This document shows, piece after piece, positions 1-12,470 of a stretch of DNA of 64,000 nt (positions are counted from its first letter, which is position 1; every line of letters starts with the position of its first letter). The stretch covers positions 105,313 through 169,312 of the forward strand of contig CAJNDS010000259.1 of assembly GCA_905221605.1 (NCBI GenBank), given 5' to 3'. Origin of the DNA: Symbiodinium natans. Taxonomy: Eukaryota; Sar; Dinophyceae; Suessiales; Symbiodiniaceae. The notes beneath the pieces are model-generated. The model ran no database searches. It was not told the DNA's origin and worked only from the letters and a program-made list of their open reading frames with translations. Both the position numbers and the translations under genes were made by a program.

Positions 1-12
1 TGACATGTTTCC

Positions 13-349
13 GTTTCAATTGAAACGGCCGGTTTTGGATTTAGGATTGCAAGATGCCTCGGCAAGAGTCCTGGGAAATCTTGGATCTTGGATCTTGGAT
101 CCCGGCCGTTTCAATTGAAACGGAAACGTTTCAATTGAAACGGCCGGTTTTCGAGATCTAGGATTCCAAGATGCCTCAGCAAGAGTTCAGGGAAATCTTA
201 GATCTTGGATCTTGGATCCCGGCCGTTTCAATTGAAACGGAAACGTTTCAATTGTTGAACTTCAAAACTCCGGGTTCCAGGATTCAAGATCCCGTGGAAA
301 CTTTTCCTGCAATCTTGAATCTTGAATCTTGGATCCCGGAGTTTTGAAG
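13..349. mobile_element. Three short terminal-inverted-repeat elements in a row
   Basis: Two units of about 110 bases (13-121 and 128-238) each start with GTTTCAATTGAAACGGCCGG and end with its exact reverse complement. Their interiors are alike and contain repeats of the word ATCTTGG. A third, diverged unit (260-349) has the same kind of interior but different ends, CTTCAAAACTCCGGG and its complement. No coding capacity is seen. The structure resembles tiny non-autonomous DNA transposons or intron-generating elements; this is inference from the ends only. No clear target-site duplication could be assigned. Confidence 0.6.
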
Positions 350-525
350 CTCAAAACTCTAGATTGAAGTTCAAAACTCACGGAACCCCATAGGGCTAAG
401 GTTTGAAGGTTTAGGGCTTCAGGTTGAGGCATTAGAACCTGAGCCGGCAATTAAAACTAATCCCTTTCCCTTTAAGCCCTATAGGGTTAAGGTGTTAAGG
501 TTTAGGGTTACGATTTAGGCATTCC

Positions 526-851
526 CTCGCGAGTGAACTCGCTCAGGCACCAATCCGCGTCAACCTCCGTCCGGTCCAGATACCGGGCTGCCTCCACCGG
601 CCCTCCGCGCACCCCGCACTTGTTGCAGACCTTAGAGTTGGAGAAGGGGGCGGAAAAAAAGAAAGTCTTATTCCTTCCTATCGGGCAACTTACATCCTCC
701 AAACCGGAAAACACACCTCCCCAGCCGAACAAGAACCAAAAAGGAACACCCCGAAAACTAGTCAGAAAGACTTTCTAAAACATGCCCTTCCCGGGCACGA
801 ACTGGCTCCACTCGTCCGACCAGGCCGAACCGGTGAAAGCGTGCATCGTGC
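526..851 (-). CDS. Two exons of an unrecognised gene (partial)
   Basis: Reading the minus strand, an exon at 851-799 is followed by an intron (798-631, GT donor, AG acceptor after a pyrimidine-rich tract) and an exon from 630 to about 526. The frames join exactly (2+17 codons, then 35 codons), third positions are GC-rich, and both exons start with G after AG, as in the well-supported genes of this window. The second exon carries a CxxC pair (VCNKCG) and an acidic stretch (DRTEVDADWC). I do not recognise the family. The 5' end and the continuation below position 526 were not found. The neighbouring inverted-repeat elements would lie downstream, possibly in an intron. Confidence 0.45.
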
Positions 852-859
852 CTCGCAAC

Positions 860-2255
860 ACGGAAGCCGAAATCCTAAACTAAAGAACGCCTCTTAAAAG
901 GTTTATTTCATACAAAGAAGACAAACCACAATCCCGCCACGCCCCGCGTCCTGAGCAGCGGGGTGCGCTCGGGTCATCCTCGTGCAGGAGGCTGGGGTCT
1001 GCCGGCATACTGCACGGAAGCCCTTGCTCGATCGTCCTCGGTGCCCGAAAACCCCTTTCCTATCCCCCCTTCTCTAACCCAAAGAAAAGAAGCCCCAGTT
1101 GCCACAAGCCCAGAAGACCTCATCCAGATGTTCTTCCACCGACCAAAAGAGAAAAAAAACAAAACTTAAAACAAAAACCCGCAACGTTTCCCTATCAGCC
1201 CGGCGTCGCGGTACGGAAGGCCGTAGCGTTCCAAAGGCGGAGGATGCGGATTGGCTGGGAGTTCGGGCTGTGGGAAGCCGAGAGTGCACTGCGGAACGAT
1301 AAATTTTATCCCCGAAGAATCCCAAGAGCAGAATGCCAGCAACAAGTATTATTCCTAGCAACACACGAAGGGAACGAACGAAACCAGAGACAAGGCGCTC
1401 CTCCGAACCGAAACATGAATTGGTCAACACAAGCAGACACACGTCGACCTGGATTCTACACCAGCAAAAACCCCAAGAGCAGAACGCCAGCAACAAGTAT
1501 TCCTAAAAACAAACCAAGGGAAACAACGAAAATAGAGACAAGACAGTCTGATGTTATGACTTCAAAACGTACATTACTCCGTGACCTTCTGTTCTAATTT
1601 CGCTTCTACACTGTCTCTAAGACCCCTCACCCGAAAGGATCATGTTTGTCTTTCCAGGTGAAGGGACTACCCGCCCCAAAGAGAAAACAAGCAAGTAGAT
1701 GACCAATAGTTGCTCTGCAATACACCGTCCTAATTGTGTTTTTAAATGTTTAAAATTGGGTCTTTTCAAGGCCGCCGCCCCTGTAATTATAGTCAGGGAT
1801 ACAATAAAAAATGCGCAGCAACGTGCTTGACTTGGTTTTGGAATGCCAAACGACCAAAAAAAATTTAACGAAATTCATACCATAATGCTTTAAATTAAAC
1901 CTCCTCTTTGGGGTCTCTTCCCCGCCCTCGCCCCGCCCACCCCCCCCCTCCGCCCCGCAGCGACGGCGGGGCAAGACAGAAGGCGGCCTTGCGCCTTCGC
2001 GCGGCAGATGTTCCTGTCGCCTTGCGCGCCTTGCCGCCGGCACCGCTCCTGGCGCTTGGCGGAGGGGCTCCTCCTGCTCCGGCTGGCCGGCTACTCCTCT
2101 GACGGTCTTGGCCGTCTTCCTGGAGATCTCAACGAGATGGGCGGCTGGCGGACGTTCGCGTGACCGACCGACAAACACGACGACCAAGTCGAGGTAGCTA
2201 GGGCCGGGCTGGGTGGGATAAGCTCTTCCACAAACACCCCCTCTTAAATCAGCAT

Positions 2256-2287
<32 letters not shown>

Positions 2288-2880
2288 AGCGGAATATTTC
2301 TCAGATTGCAAAGGTCATGGTTGTGCAAGGATGCGCGCACTATTTCGAAACGTTTGTTCTCATGAGAACACTCAACTCGTGATTCGGTGTTCAGAAACGA
2401 AGACTTTTTGGCTTGGTCGCCCTGTTAAAGATGCCGATGTATTCGCATTGCACTTGCTCATCTCAGAATAGAGCATGAGGGAGGTAATCAGAATAGTAAT
2501 ACATGACCTCAAGCCTTTGCCCCCCCCCCCCCCCCCCCCCGGACAAGCAACACCCGAGGCTTGCTAGACTGGACTGCAGAAGTTCACAAACAGAAAAGCA
2601 AGAATTTGACAGTACCATCTTTGGTGCCATGGTTCTGATTATTCGCATTGTTAGCACTACCGTCATTGTTATCAGTGTTATCACTATTCAGACCCTGAGC
2701 AACGAACTACACCCACCCCTACGCCGCCCAGCCCTAAACCCCTAGACTGCATAATAGGAGTAGTCAAAACAAAAGCAAAAGTCGCGCCGCTCTGTTCTAA
2801 TACAGAAAGACAGCATCGACAACAGCAGCCATAGACGCTCTAATCAGAGTGCCCGACTGGCAAAGAGTGTCAGCACAGTG
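860..2880. other. No supported gene; local duplication and poly-C run
   Basis: Only weak open frames occur. A segment containing AAGAGCAGAA and GCCAGCAACAAGTATT appears at about 1323 and again at about 1476, roughly 153 bases apart, followed by similar CA-rich sequence, so it is a local direct duplication. A GC-rich stretch (1910-2190) is open on the minus strand but has no family resemblance. A run of about 20 C lies at 2521-2540. Confidence 0.5.
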
Positions 2881-2942
2881 ATTATGGTTTTTTTTGGCTT
2901 CCACACATGCAGAAAACAAATCCTAGAAAAAAAACTTTAAAA

Positions 2943-4818
<1,876 letters not shown>

Positions 4819-5604
4819 TCAGTAGGTGGCCACCTTCTTGGACTGGGCCAGGTAGTCGGTGAACTCCTGGAAGGGTGAGTTCGTGAACCGGGTCGCCGTC
4901 CACAGGTCCGGGGTGAGGTAGCCATAGGTGGCTTTCAGCGCCTCGAACGTGGCCTTGGCGAAGTTCGCTGTCGTCCTGGTGTGTCCGCAGGAGCAGGTGA
5001 AGCAGTCAGAGATGCCGGCGAAGGCCATCATCTTCTTCATGACTGGCGAGCCCACGATGCCGGAGCCGCGCGGAGCGGGGATCAGCCGCGCCCGCACGGA
5101 GCCGCACTTTCCGTGCACCTTCATGGGCACGGTGTGGGGCAAGCCGATCCTGTTCCCCCAGAATCCTCGTCGAACGGGGATCAGGTTCAGCTTGGCTGCA
5201 ATGATACCACCGCGGATGGCTGTTGCTACCTCCTTTGCACACTTGGACCCCAGACCGATGTGGCCGTTGGTGTCGCCCACCAACACGTAGCAGACAAATC
5301 TGTTCGTCTGACCGGCGGAGGTCATCTTCTGCACTGGGTGGATCTTCAGCACCTCATCCTTCAAGCTTCCAGGAGGGTAGAAGTGGTCAATGATCTCGGG
5401 CTCCTTGATCGGCAGGGAGTGCAGGTAGATGTCCTCCAGCTGGTTGATCTTGTTGTCGTTAACAAGACGTCCCAGCTTGGTCATCGGAACCCATTGCTTC
5501 TCCTCCTGCTTTCCCTTGCCCTTTCCCTTGCCCTTGCCCTTCTTGCCCTTGCCCTTTCCTTTGTCTCCAAAGCCTCCCTTGCCGAACCCGCCTTCTCCTC
5601 CCAT
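4819..5604 (-). CDS. RPS2: 40S ribosomal protein S2 (uS5), copy 1
   Basis: Intronless frame of 261 residues, a protein of the cytosolic small ribosomal subunit that sits near the mRNA entrance and helps decoding accuracy. The first ~32 residues are a Gly/Lys-rich tail ([14 protein letters not shown]) instead of the Arg-Gly tail of animals. The core follows: [11 protein letters not shown] at about 38-48, the S5 N-terminal RNA-binding domain ([18 protein letters not shown]) and the C-terminal domain ([10 protein letters not shown]). The start is the Met before GGEGGFG: the frame stays open upstream to 5676, but homology with copy 2 stops 20 bases before this ATG. A GGCCGAG|G sequence shared by both copies just upstream could serve as trans-splice acceptor; that is inference. 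Stop is TGA. Confidence 0.97.
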   Translation of the reverse strand: MGGEGGFGKGGFGDKGKGKGKKGKGKGKGKGKQEEKQWVPMTKLGRLVNDNKINQLEDIYLHSLPIKEPEIIDHFYPPGSLKDEVLKIHPVQKMTSAGQTNRFVCYVLVGDTNGHIGLGSKCAKEVATAIRGGIIAAKLNLIPVRRGFWGNRIGLPHTVPMKVHGKCGSVRARLIPAPRGSGIVGSPVMKKMMAFAGISDCFTCSCGHTRTTANFAKATFEALKATYGYLTPDLWTATRFTNSPFQEFTDYLAQSKKVATY

Positions 5605-5624
5605 GCGTCGTTCGGGCCTCGGCC

Positions 5625-6287
5625 GGTGCTTTTGGGGAGGCTTCGGGGTTGAGGCCCTGAATTTCGAGCAACGCACGAGCCCTTTGAGCCCTTTACACCT
5701 CTAGTGGCCCTTCACGGTCTCGGGGTCCGGGCCCGGCTGGCAAAGGTGGTCGAACTCTCGGGGATCAGGCTGAGGCCAGCCGCTGCGGGAGACACAGGGT
5801 TGCTGGGGTTATAAGGTCTGGGATCTAGGGTCTGACAAACGTGAGTGGGGTATGTGGGGACCCAGATTGGGGTGAGAGGGCCTAGGCGGCTGTGTGAGCT
5901 TCGGGGTCTCGGGTCAGTTCTAAAGGCTTCGATGGAGCCTCAAAGCTTGAAGGGCTCCGGATTTTGGAGTGAAAAGAACTTGGGAGTCACGTAGAGGGCT
6001 ATAAAAATAGGAAGAAGGCTGAACTGATATACTAACCTCAGGACTCATCGCGCGTCGTCGTCTGCATCCTTCGATTGGTTGTGAATCTTGTGATCCATCA
6101 TACCTACGCTTTGACAACTAGAGACCTACCGACTTGAAGGCGTAGGAGCTAAAAGGCTGTGACAATCTTCAAATGCGCAATTGCAAACGAAGTGGGTCTA
6201 AGGCCAGAAAGATGCGGTGATCAGCTTTTCTCTTTGAACGCACGATACTTGGGCTTTACACTGCTTCTAGGGTGAAAAGGGCGAGGC
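5625..6287. other. Spacer between the two RPS2 copies
   Basis: About 660 bases with no gene and no resemblance to the sequence on the far side of copy 2. A minus-strand frame at 5920-6117 has no recognisable content. It should hold the 5' region of copy 1 and the 3' region of copy 2; no polyadenylation word is obvious. Confidence 0.6.
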
Positions 6288-7073
6288 TCAATAGGTGGCC
6301 ACCTTCTTGGACTGAGCCAGGTAGTCGGTGAACTCCTGGAAGGGTGAGTTCGTGAACCGGGTCGCCGTCCACAGGTCCGGGGTGAGGTAGCCATAGGTGG
6401 CTTTCAGCGCCTCGAACGTGGCCTTGGCGAAGTTCGCTGTCGTCCTGGTGTGTCCGCAGGAGCAGGTGAAGCAGTCAGAGATGCCGGCGAAGGCCATCAT
6501 CTTCTTCATGACTGGCGAGCCCACGATGCCGGAGCCGCGCGGAGCGGGGATCAGCCGCGCCCGCACGGAGCCGCACTTTCCGTGCACCTTCATGGGCACG
6601 GTGTGGGGCAAGCCGATCCTGTTCCCCCAGAATCCTCGTCGAACGGGGATCAGGTTCAGCTTGGCTGCAATGATACCACCGCGGATGGCTGTTGCTACCT
6701 CCTTTGCACACTTGGACCCCAGACCGATGTGGCCGTTGGTGTCGCCCACCAACACGTAGCAGACAAATCTGTTCGTCTGACCGGCGGAGGTCATCTTCTG
6801 CACTGGGTGGATCTTCAGCACCTCATCCTTCAAGCTTCCAGGAGGGTAGAAGTGGTCAATGATCTCGGGCTCCTTGATCGGCAGGGAGTGCAGGTAGATG
6901 TCCTCCAGCTGGTTGATCTTGTTGTCGTTAACAAGACGTCCCAGCTTGGTCATCGGAACCCATTGCTTCTCCTCCTGCTTTCCCTTGCCCTTTCCCTTGC
7001 CCTTGCCCTTCTTGCCCTTGCCCTTTCCTTTGTCTCCAAAGCCTCCCTTGCCGAACCCGCCTTCTCCTCCCAT
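6288..7073 (-). CDS. RPS2: 40S ribosomal protein S2 (uS5), copy 2
   Basis: Encodes exactly the same 261 residues as copy 1. Comparing the two by eye I find only two nucleotide differences in 786 bases, both silent and both near the 3' end (the last sense codon TAC/TAT and a GCC/GCT Ala codon). Homology runs from the stop codon to 20 bases upstream of the ATG (7093) and then ends abruptly. It is intronless and in the same orientation as copy 1, 683 bases away, so it is a head-to-tail tandem pair. Unrelated flanks with an identical reading frame suggest either an mRNA-derived copy or gene conversion limited to the coding region. Confidence 0.97.
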   Translation of the reverse strand: MGGEGGFGKGGFGDKGKGKGKKGKGKGKGKGKQEEKQWVPMTKLGRLVNDNKINQLEDIYLHSLPIKEPEIIDHFYPPGSLKDEVLKIHPVQKMTSAGQTNRFVCYVLVGDTNGHIGLGSKCAKEVATAIRGGIIAAKLNLIPVRRGFWGNRIGLPHTVPMKVHGKCGSVRARLIPAPRGSGIVGSPVMKKMMAFAGISDCFTCSCGHTRTTANFAKATFEALKATYGYLTPDLWTATRFTNSPFQEFTDYLAQSKKVATY

Positions 7074-7093
7074 GCGTCGTTCGGGCCTCGGCC

Positions 7094-7687
7094 AGGGAAG
7101 AGTTGCATCTTCTTGCAGTGCCCATCACATACATCCAAACAAAAGCTATATGGAAACTTGCTGGGGCACCTGCTTCCAAGCCAGTGCGGAGGTGTTTTGG
7201 CCCAATATCTGCAACTACCGGAGCCTGAACGGAGGTCAGCAAAATTCAGGACATCGCCATGCTGTGTGACCGTGTCAGCAGCATGTGCGCAAACAATGAT
7301 CACAGACCACAAGCTTTTTTAACTTCTTACGGATCCAGATTGACAGAGTCGGACATGCAACATGTGCAACACCAGGCAGTGGCCCCACGCAGCTCTCAAC
7401 CAGGTCCGTATCTCGTGTTCAAGAACTGATGCAAATTTCAATGCGGGTTACCCATGTTCACGAACTCCTGACTATTCAGCAGACGCATGTTTTGGTTCGA
7501 GCCATCCACTTGCTTCGTTAACTTCTTGTAGCAAGTTGCCGCCCTACTCTCGGTTTCCGAGGATGGCTGTAAACATCTTGCAAAAGCGCGCTGAGAACTG
7601 ATCCCGGCAGCAGCAAAATCGATACTCACAAGACCCAAGCGGTCTGAGGTGAGACAGGTGAGGTACCAACGTACCCACAAGTCCTCC
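7094..7687. other. Spacer between RPS2 copy 2 and the dehydrogenase
   Basis: About 590 bases. No supported gene on either strand, and no repeat recognised. It contains the 3' region of the dehydrogenase and the 5' region of RPS2 copy 2. Confidence 0.55.
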
Positions 7688-8994
7688 TCAGAGCTTGAAC
7701 TCCTCTCCGACCGCCTTCTCTGAGGCTTCCCAGAGGGCCTTCGCGACTGCCTCATCGTAGGCCATGGGGTTCGCGTTGGTCGTCTTGATGGGCGCACCCG
7801 TGCGACCCTCAGCAGGACCGTAGTAGGCCCCGCCCTCGCAAAGCGTCGGGTGCGCCACGGCCATGACCAGAGGCAGGGATCCGTCCGCGCAAGACTGGCC
7901 GCCCTTCTGGTAGCCGGCCCCGTCCTTCATGCCCCCGCCCTTCTGGGTGGTGATCTGCAAGTTGGTGGCGGCCAGGCCCGGGTGGCAGGAGCTGGACTTC
8001 ATCTTCTCCCCCAAGCCCGCGGCCTTGAGCCTCCTCTGGAGCTCATTGGCAAAGAGCACGTTGGCCAGCTTGGACTGGCCATACCGGGCCCAGTGCCCGG
8101 TGGTGCCTCCCAGAACGAAGGGTGCCAGGTAGAGCAGCAGGCCGTGGGAGGGATGCGGGTTGTTCAGGTCGCTGGTGTCCACCGTGGGCCCGCCCTTCTC
8201 CGAGGCGCCAGAGGAGACCTGCGTCAGGGTGACGTCGCCGTACCTATACTCCCCTTAGAACCTTAATAAAAGCATATCTTTTAATATCCTCTTGGGGTTT
8301 CATATAAACAAAAAAATATTTCCCAAGGGGGATAGAGGCACTTCTCGGCCGTCGACTTGAGGAGGGGCCAGAGCCGGGCGGTCATCAGGAAGTGGCTGAG
8401 GTGGTTCGTCTGGATCTGGATGTCGTAGCCATCCTTAGTCATCTGGACGTCCAGCCCCATGACGCCCGCGTTGTTGCACACGATGTCCAGGCGATCGTAC
8501 TGCTTCTTGAACTCCTCTGCGAAGCTGCGGACACTCTCGAAGTCGCAGTTGTCCATCTTCATGACCGCGATGGGCTTGGCCGAGGCGCCCTCCTCCTTGA
8601 GCTTCGCCTCCAGGTCCGCCTTCACCGCGTTGCCCTTCTCCACGTTCCGCACGGTGATGACGCACTGGGCGCCCCTGGCAGCCAGGGCCTTCGTGGCGTA
8701 GAAGCCCAGGCCCGAGGACGTGGAGACGCCGGTGATCAGCGCCACGCGCCCGGAGAGGTCCTGTGGTTGTGAGCGGAGCCTTTGGACTCCTTGTTTCTTT
8801 CAGATGTGTTCTTCTTGGGTGGAGGAGGGGTGTGCGCCCGCTTTGGGGCGGACGGCTACGGTATAAAATAGAAAAGCGCGTGTATCCACAACGTCCTTGA
8901 TGTTCTCAGGGTTCTTGATCCACTCTGGGTAGTACTTGTCCTCGAGCTGCGTTGGGCCAGCGACGTCCGCGCTCTGGGAGGAACTGGAACCCAT
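7688..8994 (-). CDS. Short-chain dehydrogenase/reductase, retinol dehydrogenase-like, three exons
   Basis: Exons 8994-8896, 8760-8342 and 8243-7688 join to 1074 bases, 357 residues. The joins give NIK|DLSGRVALITG and AEK|YGDVTLTQVSSG, matching the family. Residues 43-52 are the NAD(P)-binding glycine loop (TGVSTSSGLG, two residues longer than the usual TGxxxGxG), 129-132 NNAG, Ser183/184 and Y227-x3-K231 the catalytic set. It should reduce or oxidise a small carbonyl or alcohol; substrate unknown. It belongs to the broad retinol dehydrogenase/WWOX/protochlorophyllide reductase-like branch; I cannot decide which. Intron 1 (8895-8761) has a GA donor, intron 2 (8341-8244, 98 bases) a GT donor; both end AG|G. 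The N-terminal 33 residues (MGSSSSQSADV...) are hydrophilic, not an obvious targeting signal. Confidence 0.9.
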
Positions 8995-9234
8995 GTTATC
9001 CAACGACTTTAACTTCTCAAGCGGTCGAAGTGCAGAAAATGCTACAAATTGCTGCAACGAGCCGAGACATCGGAACAGAATGGAACAGAAGCAGATGGGT
9101 AACGAGCTGTTTGTTGAGACAGCAACTTGTGTCAAGGCTTGCTTTCGTACTTTTTCCGGACTGCCACTCAGTCATCTTCGAGCGGGTAACCTGAGAGGGC
9201 TGCACACGGCTGCACTGTGCTGCTCCAAATGCCA

Positions 9235-10109
9235 TTAACGGTTAACGTGCGCAAGGACAAATGCAGCGGATGCGGAGGGCCATGCAGAGCCTCGCAGAGA
9301 TGCAAGAAGAATCGCGGAACAATTGCAGAACAAGCGACCGGCTTCAGGCCCGCTTCTTCTGCAGGACGTGCCGGGCGGCGGCAGGGATTCTGCCACATCT
9401 CGCAGGCGCGTGACGGCATCCGAGAATGCCTGCTCGGACATCGAGGCGCCAGCAGCCGCCCCTCCCCAGCTCCTAAACCTCCACCGGCCTGGAGCTTCTC
9501 GAGGGACTCCAGGAGCGCGTCGGACATGTGCTCCAGGTCGTCGCCAACCGTGAAGCCAACCCTGGCAAGAGAAGGAAAAACCCTCACCGGCGCAGAGGTG
9601 CGCTACGAAACCCTAAACCCTAAACCCCAAAATCCTAAACCCTAAACCCTAAATGATCCGACTGCAAGCTGGAAGGGAGGCCAGCAGCACCGCTCCAGAA
9701 GATCGGCATATCGCTCGCAGTTCTCACTGAGGATCTGGGTGCACTGCTGAAGGACCTGCCATAGAACCCCTGCCCAAAACCATAAGCAACCAAAACGTTG
9801 AGCCCTCGACTTCCCGAGACACACATACACACCATTACACACCCCCTCCACATGTTTGCGACTGCATGGTCAATTTGATCTTCCTATGGCTCCCAAGATT
9901 TCCAAGTATCCTCAGCCGAAGTTCCTCCCCTTAAACCCTTAAACCCTTAAACCCTTAAACCCTTGAACCCTTGAACCCTTGAACCCTTAACCCTTAAACC
10001 CTTAAACCCTTAAACCCCTAAAAGAGTTTCGTGGAAGCGTCGGCGGGCTGGCCGCGATCTCCACGGCGGCGGCCGCTCGGGCCTCCGGTGATGCCCTGGC
10101 CTGTGCGGC
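9235..10109 (-). CDS. Unrecognised helical protein, 3' part, five exons
   Basis: Minus-strand exons 10109-10056, 9755-9691, 9561-9489, 9429-9372 and 9290-9235 join in frame through introns with GC, GT, GC and GC donors, each ending AG|G. The penultimate two introns are 59 and 81 bases. The acceptor before 9561 is a strong pyrimidine tract. The predicted peptide is helix-rich (ARAAAAVEI, LQQCTQILSENCERYADLLE, HMSDALLESLEKLQ, FSDAVTRLRDVAESLPPP) and ends at TAA 9237-9235, 240 bases upstream of the dehydrogenase start. The 5' exons are not settled; the open frame at 10574-10885 may belong to it. CCCTAAA repeats lie in the 9690-9562 intron and TTAAACCC repeats in the next. No family recognised; a coiled-coil protein is the best description. 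Confidence 0.6.
9608..9653. repeat. Intronic telomere-like repeat (CCCTAAA)
   Basis: About six CCCTAAA units, some altered, inside the intron 9562-9690 of the unrecognised helical-protein gene. Confidence 0.85.
9927..10022. repeat. Variant telomere-like array (CCCTTAAA / CCCTTGAA)
   Basis: About a dozen 7-8 base units of AAACCCTT, with a block of GAACCCTT in the middle. It lies in the predicted intron between exons 10109-10056 and 9755-9691. Confidence 0.9.
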
Positions 10110-10136
10110 CTGGCCACCAGAGGCTTCACATGGGTA

Positions 10137-10198
10137 GGGTTTAGGGTTTCGGGCTTAGGGCTTAGGGTTTAGGGTTTAGGGTTTAGGGTTTAGGGTCT
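10137..10198. repeat. Telomere-like repeat (TTTAGGG)
   Basis: About nine units, opposite in orientation to the CCCTTAAA array 115 bases away, so the exon 10109-10056 sits between two converging telomere-like tracts. Confidence 0.9.
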
Positions 10199-10573
10199 AG
10201 AACCTCAATAATTAAGAATGTTTGAAAGCCTTTGTTAAGGAATTGCATTACTGGCAGTTGAGGGCTTCTCGGCTGGGGCGGGTGGCAAGGAGCTCTTCGA
10301 GACGCACCTGGGACTCCTTCCTTGCTGACAGAAGGCAAACAGCTGCTGCGCTGAGCTCTCAAGGAGTGGGGGCCCAGAGTCTTGGCCCGTGAGCCGTGAG
10401 CCCTAGCCGCAGCTGCTCTCTAAAGTCCAAACACAATTCTCAAGGCATCTCCAGCCCCTGCCACCACTTGGCATCTACGTAGATTTGACCTCTCACGACA
10501 GATGCAAGGCTGGCGATCGGTGCCTGTGCTCCGCCCAGCCGCTTGCCGAGCCGCGAAACGCCTGGGGAGTGCT

Positions 10574-10885
10574 TCAAGCGGTGACAATGAAAGGGTTCTC
10601 CCAAAAAGAATCGACGTGCTTGGCCAAAAGCACTGCTACACCACAATGTCTGCTATTGGTACATCCATACTGCTGCGGCAGCTGCCCATGCTTAGCATTG
10701 AAGTCACTGAGGGTCCGGCGGGCCCGCACGGATGCTGGAGTGTCCAACAAATACCGCAAGTGCACCGCCTGCCGCACTGCAGGCAACACGTATCCTTCGT
10801 CTTGGAAGCGCTCAAGCAACAAAGCAAAGTCAACCCTGCCCAAGAGAACCCAACGCCCAAACACAAACAAACAGCACACAACCAA
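10574..10885 (-). CDS. Candidate exon or exons of unknown function
   Basis: A minus-strand frame of about 100 codons reads like a folded protein (LLERFQDEGYVLPAVRQAVH, RYLLDTPASVRARRTLSDFN). It lies 460 bases upstream of the last mapped exon of the helical-protein gene and on the same strand, so it may be a further 5' exon of it. Exact splice edges were not found. No family recognised. Confidence 0.35.
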   Translation of the reverse strand: MVVCCLFVFGRWVLLGRVDFALLLERFQDEGYVLPAVRQAVHLRYLLDTPASVRARRTLSDFNAKHGQLPQQYGCTNSRHCGVAVLLAKHVDSFWENPFIVTA

Positions 10886-11535
10886 AATTCACTGCGGCAC
10901 TCCACTGCTGAAGAAGAGCCATTCGGAGAGTTCTCCAGGGCTTCGGAATTGGGTTCAAGGCACTTGGTCTAGGGCTAAAGGGGTCGAAAGTTGAGGATTC
11001 AAGCTTCCGTGGGCGAAAGGGGAATTCTGGATTTTGAAACAGGTGCGCTGCCCGGCCCGGAGGAGCGACTCGCTACATCGCCGCTGTGTCAAACAGACGC
11101 GACCTTGCCATTGGCAGTGGTGACTAAACTGAAACCCTCCGCACGCGACACTTACAGCAAAGGCCAGGCCAGTGCAGCATTCCTAGACTCGTCTCCGAGG
11201 CCACTGCTACAGTCTTGCAGATGCTACAGTTGCAGTTAGGCGGTTAGAGAAGCGCTTTTGCCCGTGGCCCGAACGAATCTCCAACCACTCCAGCATGGGC
11301 AGCACCTGTGTGAGGTGGCAAGTATGCGATGGAAGGGTTCCTTCCTTTTTAAACCCCCCCGCTCATGACGCTGCGAAGCTTAACCTTTGCAAGTTTCAGG
11401 CCTGGGCTGCATCAGTTCTTCACAGGAGGTATAGTTTTAGAGATATCGTTTTTCGCTTTCCAGTTCCTCAACATATGTCCAGATAGCGTCGAACGCTTCA
11501 CGAATGGGGAAAGGGCCTGCGGCAACAGTGTGGAA

Positions 11536-12470
11536 AACTCAATGCTGTCGGGCATGGCTCGAAGGGCTGACTCCCTTGCCCGAGAAAGGGGTGCCAATGC
11601 AATGTTTCTACGATTGTTAGACCGACAGCTTTGTTTTAGGCTCTACGAGGGTATGTTCACTTCTTTCCTGCGCGCCAAGCTCGGAAGTTACCACTATCAT
11701 AGATGCGCCACAGCATGTCTGTGACTGTCGCCATCGTCAAAGCCAATGGCTGCTGTGCACATCACCGAAATCAAGTTACATGATCTTGGACTCAACTGCC
11801 ATCTAGCCACACATTCCGCCGCAAGGTTCGAAGAGCCCTTTTCTTCGACGGAAGCACCGCGCACGTGTGCTGTCACTTTAAAAGCACCTCTTCCTGTCAT
11901 TGCACCGGAGAGGGCAGCAGCGGCGCCTCACAATGCAAGCAGAGCACCGCTGGTTTGGGAGCCTGCTTTGCCCAACCCCCTCCCTGGCATATGTCATGAG
12001 AGGACAGTACAGCTTAATTTGTCTGGCCTTTCTGTTTTTGCGTGGGTGGCAGCGAAACGCTCACGCAACTAAGCCTATCCAGCATGCGCAGGTCACTCAC
12101 ATGCATGCCGGCAAGCTGGCATCCGTATAGGTACAAACGTGCTTGTGCAGGTGTGTGTGTGTGTGTACACTTTATATTAAAAAGTGTTAATACACAAAAC
12201 TATATATGAACGCGCGTGGAAGCATGTCCATGCAAGCTGTGTGGCAGTACATAGGCAAGCATTTTCGCGTGTAGGTGTGCATGCACAAGGAGCGCGTGTT
12301 CGAGCAAACAAAGTGCAAGCCAGCATCGAGCAAGCAAGTGAACCTGCAAGGGATGTGGCGTGTTGGACCGGGTCCTCTGCTGTGCTCACGTGCATGCAAG
12401 CACGCGTAATCAAGCGTGTCCGTAAGCAAGCACACGTGGATGCCAAGGGGGACCTGATTCTTCCAGCCAG
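11536..12470. repeat. Dispersed repeat, copy 1 (related to 25910-27420)
   Basis: Three blocks occur in the same order and orientation in both places: a block around CTCAATGCTGTC and GAAAGGGG(T/C)GCC (11540-11650), a block around TTTTCTTCGACGG and CCTCTTCCTGTCATTGC (11836-11950), and a block rich in CATGCA, AAGCAAG and CCAGC words (12225-12440). Copy 2 is longer. No reverse transcriptase or transposase was seen, so its nature is unknown. Confidence 0.65.

Noticed and set aside
2150-2187. Minus-strand 145-codon frame at 1750-2187 as a gene
   Set aside because: GC-rich openness with Arg/Gly-rich content, poly-Gly from C runs, and no splice or family support.
4981-5652. Plus-strand open frame of 223 codons opposite RPS2 (and its counterpart at 6450-7322)
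   Set aside because: It is the antisense shadow of the ribosomal protein gene, caused by strong GC-ending codon bias.
5605-5676. In-frame upstream extension of RPS2 copy 1 (24 extra codons)
   Set aside because: Copy 2 has unrelated sequence there and the family starts at the Gly/Lys-rich tail; the extension is chance openness.
7688-8760. Two separate dehydrogenase gene fragments
   Set aside because: The frames join exactly through a 98-base intron and together give a complete catalytic set, so this is one gene.
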